A DNA stretch of 64,000 bases from NCBI GenBank assembly GCA_031417395.1, contig JANOVM010000075.1:7037-71036 (forward strand), written 5' to 3'. The DNA comes from JADKIH01 sp031417395 (GTDB lineage: Bacteria > Bacteroidota > Bacteroidia > AKYH767-A > 2013-40CM-41-45). The notes under the pieces were generated by a model. The model was not told where the DNA came from and did not search any database. It worked only from the letters and a program-made list of their open reading frames with translations. Below, one piece after another: positions 59,277 through 64,000 of this stretch. Made by a program: the position numbers and the translations under genes. Each line of letters opens with the position of its first letter. Position 1 is the first letter of the stretch.

Positions 59277-59306
59277 TTGTAAAAGACAAACCTTTACTTA
59301 AATTTG
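59277..59306 (+). promoter_or_regulatory. Promoter of the T9SS protein gene at 59352
   Basis: TTG (59277-59279), a 19-base spacer and TAAATTTG (59299-59306) match the Bacteroidota consensus exactly. The leader is about 40 bases. Confidence 0.75.
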
Positions 59307-59351
59307 TCAACATTCAATTACTAATTCCCAAAACCCTAAATTTAAATACTA

Positions 59352-61331
59352 ATGAAAAAAAGTTTACTCATTTGCCTGTCAATGGCTCTAAGCTTCGCCA
59401 CGATTGGACAGGTTGCTAATTACTACCCTAATGGGTTTCGCAGAGCGCATCTCCCTGCAGCATTACAAAACAAAAGCATTACTGTTCATCGTAATTCTAA
59501 ATTAATTGACAACCAGACACCTGTTATAACTTCAACAGGAGTTCCTCTTAAAATAGCAGGTCCTTTACAACCTGTAAACTTAGAGGATAATGTTGGTTGT
59601 ACTTTTTACGATTTGCAAACTAACAATTCAATTTCCAATCGTATTGTTGTTAATGATGACGGAACTATTTCTGCAGCATGGACAACATCTCCCAACGCTT
59701 TAGTAAGTACTACTCCTCCATATCCAGATCGTGGAACAGGTTATCGTTATTGGGACGGTACAGCATGGAATAGCACGCTTTGTCCATCAACAAGAGAAGA
59801 AACTTCCCGGACCGGATTTACCAATATTGCAGTAACAGCATCCGGTGCTGAATTAACTATTGCTCACCAGGCTGTGAGTGGTACAGGAAATTTCAATAGA
59901 ATAGCTGTGAACAGACGCGCTACAAAAGGTACCGGTACCTGGACTTTTTCGAATCCATGGGGTAATACATCACATGATACGTGGCCTAAAGCTTGTGCAG
60001 CAGGTGAGAATGTATATGTAATATTTCAGGGAAGCGGTGCAGGCGCAACAACAACGTCTTCACCTCCTGTAGTTGCAGGACAAAATGGTCCTATCTTTTT
60101 TGGTCGTTCAATAGATGCAGGAGCAACCTGGGAACCTAAGATTGTAATTCCTCAGATTGATTCAAATTCTTACGAAGGATTCGGAGGCGATAGTTATTCT
60201 ATTGATGCACATAATAATGTTGTTTGTATTTCTTTCGGTGATACCTATACAGACATTGGTTTATTAAAATCTGTAGACTCAGGTGCAACCTGGACAAAAA
60301 CAATCATTCAAACACATCCTATTCCTCATTATACTGATAGCATTAAAACAGATTTAAATGCTGATGGAATTAACGATACATTATATACTAATAGCGGTGA
60401 TTCAAAAGTTTTAGTTGATAACGATGGAATGTGTCACGTATGGTTTTCGGGGCTTTTCTTTTGGAATGACTCTATAGGTGATGGGGCTTACAGTCTTAAG
60501 TGGGGAACCGATAGCTTAGAATACTGGAATGAAAACATGGCTACAGATGCATATGTTCCAATTGCAGCTACACAAGATTTTAGTGGTAATGACACAATAG
60601 ATGTTCCTGTTGATACATTTACTACTTGCAACAATACATTACCATGGGGAAACTACGGTGGCGGATTAACACAAATGCCATCTGCCGGTATTGATAACAG
60701 CGGTAAAATTTATTTAACGTATCAGGCTCTTAATGAGTTAGCTGACACAACAAATTTCCATGAAATGCATCGCCATGTATATATGATGACATTACCATAT
60801 CCTTATAATCCTACTGATTGGACATACCCTTACAACATCATTCCATCAATTGCAGATGGTGGTTATGGAGAATTTCAAGAAGGAGTATTTGCTTGTGTTG
60901 GAAGACATGTAGACGCTTATGCTCATGTTATCTACCAGCGCGACGAAGCACCTGGACACAGTTTAGCTTCTGATGGCTCATGTGATAAAGCGAAAAACCT
61001 GGGAAACTCCAGTGAAATAATTATTACAAAAGTGGATGTGGCTACTGTTGGTGTAAATACAACTACGCAAAACAATGTATTCGTAAGCCAAAATTATCCT
61101 AACCCTGTTAAGGGAATGACTTATATTAATATAGGCTTGAAAAAAGCAAGCGATATTAAGTTTGAGGTTTTTGATCTAATTGGAAAATCCGTATATTCTG
61201 AAAACAGAAAACAGGCTAATACCGGAACTCATACTATAAGCTTAAACACTGCAAGCTTCAGACCGGGAATATATACTTATTCTGTAACTGCAGATGGACA
61301 AAAGACAACTCGTAAGATGATTGTTCAATAA
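59352..61331 (+). CDS. Secreted sialidase-like propeller protein with T9SS sorting domain
   Basis: A 659-residue protein with a signal peptide (MKKSLLICLSMALSFATIGQ). The body has Asp-box-like motifs 'RSIDAGATWEPKIV' and 'KSVDSGATWTKTII', each S-x-D-x-G-x-T-W, plus 'VNDDGTISAAWTT' and 'VDNDGMCHVWFSG', consistent with a BNR/sialidase-type propeller. It ends in a type A sorting domain ('SQNYPNPVKGMTYINI', 'FEVFDLIGKSVYS', 'FRPGIYTYSVTADG', 'TRKMIVQ'). It is very rich in Thr, Gly and Asn, consistent with an extracellular protein. A glycan target is plausible, not shown. Confidence 0.82.
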   Translation: MKKSLLICLSMALSFATIGQVANYYPNGFRRAHLPAALQNKSITVHRNSKLIDNQTPVITSTGVPLKIAGPLQPVNLEDNVGCTFYDLQTNNSISNRIVVNDDGTISAAWTTSPNALVSTTPPYPDRGTGYRYWDGTAWNSTLCPSTREETSRTGFTNIAVTASGAELTIAHQAVSGTGNFNRIAVNRRATKGTGTWTFSNPWGNTSHDTWPKACAAGENVYVIFQGSGAGATTTSSPPVVAGQNGPIFFGRSIDAGATWEPKIVIPQIDSNSYEGFGGDSYSIDAHNNVVCISFGDTYTDIGLLKSVDSGATWTKTIIQTHPIPHYTDSIKTDLNADGINDTLYTNSGDSKVLVDNDGMCHVWFSGLFFWNDSIGDGAYSLKWGTDSLEYWNENMATDAYVPIAATQDFSGNDTIDVPVDTFTTCNNTLPWGNYGGGLTQMPSAGIDNSGKIYLTYQALNELADTTNFHEMHRHVYMMTLPYPYNPTDWTYPYNIIPSIADGGYGEFQEGVFACVGRHVDAYAHVIYQRDEAPGHSLASDGSCDKAKNLGNSSEIIITKVDVATVGVNTTTQNNVFVSQNYPNPVKGMTYINIGLKKASDIKFEVFDLIGKSVYSENRKQANTGTHTISLNTASFRPGIYTYSVTADGQKTTRKMIVQ

Positions 61332-61346
61332 GTAATAACATTAATT

Positions 61347-61381
61347 AAAAAAACCCTTCGATTTTCGGAGGGTTTTTTTTT
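61347..61381. terminator. Bidirectional intrinsic terminator
   Basis: ACCCTTCG (61353-61360) and CGGAGGGT (61366-61373) form a stem with one G-T pair. Runs of A before and T after the stem give a T-tract in each direction. It serves the convergent T9SS gene (+) and bshB1 (-). Confidence 0.9.
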
Positions 61382-61433
61382 GCTCTATAGTCAAAATAAA
61401 ATTCAGCCAGTTAAGCTGTACAATGATAAAACA

Positions 61434-62150
61434 CTAAACAAGGTTAAAAAGATCAAGGACACCTGGAGTTCTGTGGGCCGTAAATCCCTCTGCGTACCTT
61501 GCCCCTATCGGTCGGCCCATTTCCATCGCTCTTGCAGCAATAAATTCCATAAATTCAATTCCGGAAATTGCAGTTTCAGGTTCTGAAGATTGCGGATCAT
61601 AAAACTGAGAAGAAAATGCCTTTACGGCCTCTATTTTTTTTTCCCAAACTCTTGTAATATCGATTGCAAAGTCAGGCTTAATATGCCTATCCTGAATGTA
61701 GTGAAAAAGTGATTTAACATTCCACCTTTCCTGAAGTACATTGTTTAATTGTGTTTCAACCTTTATCAAGCCGGCCAGAAAAACAGCATTGGAAATAAGT
61801 ACAGAAGCTCTTGCATGGTCGGGGTGACGGTCGTGACTGGCTGTAGCGAGGACAATTTCAGGACGGTATTTCCTTATTGCTGTAACAATTGCAAGCTGAT
61901 GAATCTTGTCATTTAGAAAAAAACCATCGTCCATATTTAAATTCTCTCTAACCTGAATACCCATAATTTCAGCCGCTTTTCGGGCTTCCGAATCGCGGGC
62001 TTGCGCACTGCCGCGAGTACCTAATTCGCCCCTGGTAAGGTCAATTATTCCGCAGGTGTATCCCCTTTCCAAATGCAGAAAAAGAGTGCCGGAAGCGCCT
62101 AGTTCAACATCATCAGGATGTGCTCCAAAAGCCAGAATATCCAATTTCAT
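61434..62150 (-). CDS. bshB1: BshB1-type bacillithiol deacetylase
   Basis: A 238-residue PIG-L/LmbE-family hydrolase. Zinc ligands are in 'FGAHPDDVELGASG' (AHPDD) and 'SHDRHPDHARAS' (HxxH). The N-acetylglucosaminyl-malate deacetylase function in bacillithiol synthesis is assigned because the length, 'LTRGELGTRGSAQARDSEA' and the C-terminal 'GARYAEGF' agree with BshB1. No bshA or bshC is in the window. Confidence 0.88.
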   Translation of the reverse strand: MKLDILAFGAHPDDVELGASGTLFLHLERGYTCGIIDLTRGELGTRGSAQARDSEARKAAEIMGIQVRENLNMDDGFFLNDKIHQLAIVTAIRKYRPEIVLATASHDRHPDHARASVLISNAVFLAGLIKVETQLNNVLQERWNVKSLFHYIQDRHIKPDFAIDITRVWEKKIEAVKAFSSQFYDPQSSEPETAISGIEFMEFIAARAMEMGRPIGARYAEGFTAHRTPGVLDLFNLV

Positions 62151-62265
62151 AACTATTAATTTTTATCGTGCGTAAATTTAAGAAAACAATAAAGCAATAC
62201 TGTATAGTCTGAATTTCTTTCTAATTTCGAGGCCTAATATAGTAAAGGCAATTATCAGCAAATAC

Positions 62266-62919
62266 ATGCAACAAATTTTTCATTTGATTGAAAAAGAAAT
62301 AAACCTGGAATGGAAACAGAAATATGCATTCAATGGTTTGTTGTTATATGTCGGAGCCACAGTATTTATATGCTATCTCTCTTTCCGGGAAATCCTTGAA
62401 GTGCCTGTATGGAATGCTTTGTTTTGGATCATTCAGTTATTTGCCGGAGTCAATGCAATAGCCAAGAGCTTTCTCCAGGAATCCAGGGGAAGAATGTTGT
62501 ATTACTATATTCTTGCCGACCCGAAAGCAATTATTCTGTCGAAGATTATTTATAACTTCCTGTTAATGCTTTTATTGTCGGTTTTCAATTTTTTATTTTA
62601 CTCTCTTCTCATCGGAAATCCTGTCAGTAATACACCATTATTTTTGTTTACATTATTATTGGGGAGTATGGGACTTTCGTCTGTTCTAACAATGGTATCA
62701 GCTATTGCATCAAAAGCCGGCCATAGTGCAGCGCTAATGCCCATTCTTAGTTTTCCTGTTTTATTACCACTTTTAATGACGACCATAAAACTATCTAAAA
62801 ATGCTATTGACGGACTTGACTGGGCAGCTAATCAACAATTGGTTATCATATTATTAGCTCTAAATATTATGGTTATTGCTTTGGGATATTTACTCTTTCC
62901 TTATATTTGGAAGGAATAA
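62266..62919 (+). CDS. ccmB: Heme exporter membrane protein CcmB
   Basis: A 217-residue membrane protein with six hydrophobic segments. It opens 'LIEKEINLEWKQKYAFNGLLLY' and ends 'GYLLFPYIWKE', typical of CcmB, the membrane part of the CcmAB transporter in System I cytochrome c maturation. The gene is followed by ccmC. No ccmA is adjacent. Confidence 0.88.
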   Translation: MQQIFHLIEKEINLEWKQKYAFNGLLLYVGATVFICYLSFREILEVPVWNALFWIIQLFAGVNAIAKSFLQESRGRMLYYYILADPKAIILSKIIYNFLLMLLLSVFNFLFYSLLIGNPVSNTPLFLFTLLLGSMGLSSVLTMVSAIASKAGHSAALMPILSFPVLLPLLMTTIKLSKNAIDGLDWAANQQLVIILLALNIMVIALGYLLFPYIWKE

Positions 62920-62959
62920 TAAGAAACGTTTTCGTAATTTCGAATTAAATAAAAAATTG

Positions 62960-63628
62960 ATGAAAGAAAATATATTACAAATAGCCTGGTGGAAATGGTT
63001 ATGCGTAATACTTTTATTCTACACATACATTGCCGGTTTCCTGATTCCCGTTCCTCGCTTACCTATTTTGCATGAAAGTATTAGAAACCTTTTCTTTCAT
63101 GTTACCATATGGTTTTCTATGATTATAATGATGGGGGCTTCGCTTATTTATGGAATAAGGTATTTGAATTCTAATAATATCGATCTGGATATAAAAGCTG
63201 AACAATGCACTTATACAGGAATCTTCCTTGGTATTATTGGAATTCTGACAGGAAGCGTCTGGGCTAAAAACACCTGGGGAGCCTGGTGGGTGAATGATGC
63301 AAAGCTAAATGGCGCTGCAGCAACAATGCTAGTTTACCTTGCTTATATTGTTCTTAGAGGTTCGGTAGATGATGAAATTAAAAGAGCCCGTCTTTCATCT
63401 GTATATGGAATATTTGCATTTACTATGATGCTTGTCTTTATCATGGTTCTTCCCCGACTGACAGTTTCACTGCATCCGGGAAATGGAGGAAATCCTGGAT
63501 TTGGAGCTTACGATCTGGATAAAACAATGAGAACAGTATTCTATCCTGCTGTAATTGGTCAGACACTTTTGGCAACATGGATAACTGAAATTCTTGTTCG
63601 AATAAAACGATTAAAACAACATGACTAA
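62960..63628 (+). CDS. ccmC: Cytochrome c maturation protein CcmC
   Basis: The ATG at 62960 (MKENILQIAWWKW) is preferred over a TTG at 62876 inside ccmB. The 222-residue protein has six transmembrane helices and the tryptophan-rich heme-handling motif in 'KNTWGAWWVNDAKLNGAA'. CcmC binds heme and passes it to CcmE. It lies 40 bases after ccmB and overlaps the CcmD-like gene. Confidence 0.9.
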   Translation: MKENILQIAWWKWLCVILLFYTYIAGFLIPVPRLPILHESIRNLFFHVTIWFSMIIMMGASLIYGIRYLNSNNIDLDIKAEQCTYTGIFLGIIGILTGSVWAKNTWGAWWVNDAKLNGAAATMLVYLAYIVLRGSVDDEIKRARLSSVYGIFAFTMMLVFIMVLPRLTVSLHPGNGGNPGFGAYDLDKTMRTVFYPAVIGQTLLATWITEILVRIKRLKQHD

Positions 63629-63638
63629 TATTATTTCC

Positions 63639-63881
63639 ATGATAAAGAAAATTGCACTTTCTTTTCTTTCTATTCTGCTTTTTGTATCCGCTCCATTGGT
63701 ATTGTTAGCCCAAAATAACGATGTTGAAATGGCCGATATTATGCATGCAAATGGTAAAATTTATGTTGTCGTTTCAGTTGTATCCATTGTACTATTGGCT
63801 TTGTTGATTTTTCTAATGATTATTGACAAAAAAGTCAGAAATCTGGAAAAATCAAGGAACTGGAGTTTCCGCGCAAACTGA
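63639..63881 (+). CDS. CcmD-like small membrane protein, C-terminus altered by an insertion
   Basis: The ATG at 63639 (MIKKIALSFLSILLF) is favoured over one at 63621, since it opens a cleaner signal-like segment. It resembles CcmD-family proteins of Bacteroidota: a second hydrophobic helix 'YVVVSVVSIVLLALLIFLMIIDKKVRNLEK', in part, ends near residue 70. The last residues 'SRNWSFRAN' are encoded by bases that already belong to the tandem repeat starting at 63867, so the native C-terminus may have been replaced. Confidence 0.7.
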   Translation: MIKKIALSFLSILLFVSAPLVLLAQNNDVEMADIMHANGKIYVVVSVVSIVLLALLIFLMIIDKKVRNLEKSRNWSFRAN

Positions 63882-64000
63882 CCCACTGATTCCGCGGTAA
63901 AGAGGTCCACCCATTCCGCGGCAAAGTGACCCGCCCATTCCGCGGCAAATTGACCCCCCTAAAATTAACGAAGGCTCTGCTGTTTTGCAGACCATAATGA
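63861..64000 (+). mobile_element. Probable IS21-type element end with four tandem 24-bp repeats, running off the window
   Basis: Four units starting TTCCGCG at 63867, 63890, 63914 and 63938 (spacings 23, 24, 24) share the pattern TTCCGCGGcAAA.TGACCc.CC. The first begins inside the CcmD-like gene. Direct repeats of this sort at the termini, beginning near a TG, are known for IS21-family elements, where they are transposase-binding sites. No transposase is in the window, so the assignment is inference from the repeats. Confidence 0.6.

Noticed and set aside
59231..59419. 62-residue open frame before the T9SS gene
   Set aside because: It overlaps the true start of the gene at 59352 in another frame and covers its promoter; no recognisable protein.
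1..64000. CRISPR arrays, defence systems, prophage genes
   Set aside because: No regularly spaced repeats with spacers, and no Cas, restriction, toxin-antitoxin or phage structural genes seen; the only tandem repeats are the four short ones at the right edge.

Overview
This is a contiguous chromosomal segment from an AT-rich member of the Bacteroidota. The evidence is: several secreted proteins ending in type A C-terminal sorting domains of the type IX secretion system (T9SS); promoters that fit TTG-N19/20-TAnnTTTG rather than the E. coli pattern; a short primary sigma factor of the Bacteroidota type; DUF3078, DUF349, DUF1501/DUF1800 and WbqC family genes; and a bacillithiol-synthesis gene. 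Most of the window is ordinary chromosome. Mobile DNA appears only at the right edge, with short palindromic repeats at about 3.45 and 24.5 kb.

Layout. 0-5.6 kb: secreted T9SS clients (a propeller protein cut by the left edge, an orphan sorting-domain remnant, a sialidase/GH-like protein, an M23 peptidase). 5.8-12.3 kb: a receiver protein with a membrane tail, delta-1-pyrroline-5-carboxylate dehydrogenase, a DivIC-like protein, a methylmalonyl-CoA-mutase-type large subunit, a GlmU-like protein and L31 type B. 12.5-18.9 kb: a DUF349 protein, a beta-helix lipoprotein, WbqC and a TonB receptor. 18.9-22.2 kb: a minus-strand run corA, THUMP methyltransferase, pfkA. 22.3-31.6 kb: methyltransferase, ZIP transporter, peroxiredoxin, REP-like palindromes, mazG, the DUF1800/DUF1501 pair, apaG and an ABC-F ATPase. 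31.6-36 kb: a DUF3078 protein with a long structured leader, fluC/crcB, a WD40 protein and a second T9SS propeller protein. 36-46.8 kb: a DnaQ/GIY-YIG/UvrC-like nuclease, a redoxin with a heme/copper-monooxygenase-like lipoprotein, a PhoB/PhoR-type pair, a seven-heme TPR cytochrome and a sigma factor/putative anti-sigma/dapF operon. 46.9-53.7 kb: HtrA protease, rpoD, long GAPDH, mnmA and a MORN-type protein. 53.7-61.3 kb: POT transporter, tRNA-His, CopA, a glycosyltransferase and a T9SS protein. 61.4-64 kb: bshB1, ccmB, ccmC and a CcmD-like gene whose 3' end runs into tandem repeats that look like the end of an IS21-type element.

How genes may work together. The T9SS clients and the TonB receptor belong to the outer envelope. 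The ccmBC genes would support heme attachment to the c-type cytochromes at 38.2 and 41.9 kb. The 46.8-44.6 kb operon pairs a sigma factor with a membrane protein that looks like its anti-sigma. The best candidates for undescribed biology are the receiver/membrane-anchor protein, the redoxin plus heme/copper protein pair, the sigma/anti-sigma/dapF operon, the structured leader of the DUF3078 gene, and a tRNA-His with two adjacent U-U mismatches in its acceptor stem. No CRISPR array, rRNA, prophage or defence island was seen.
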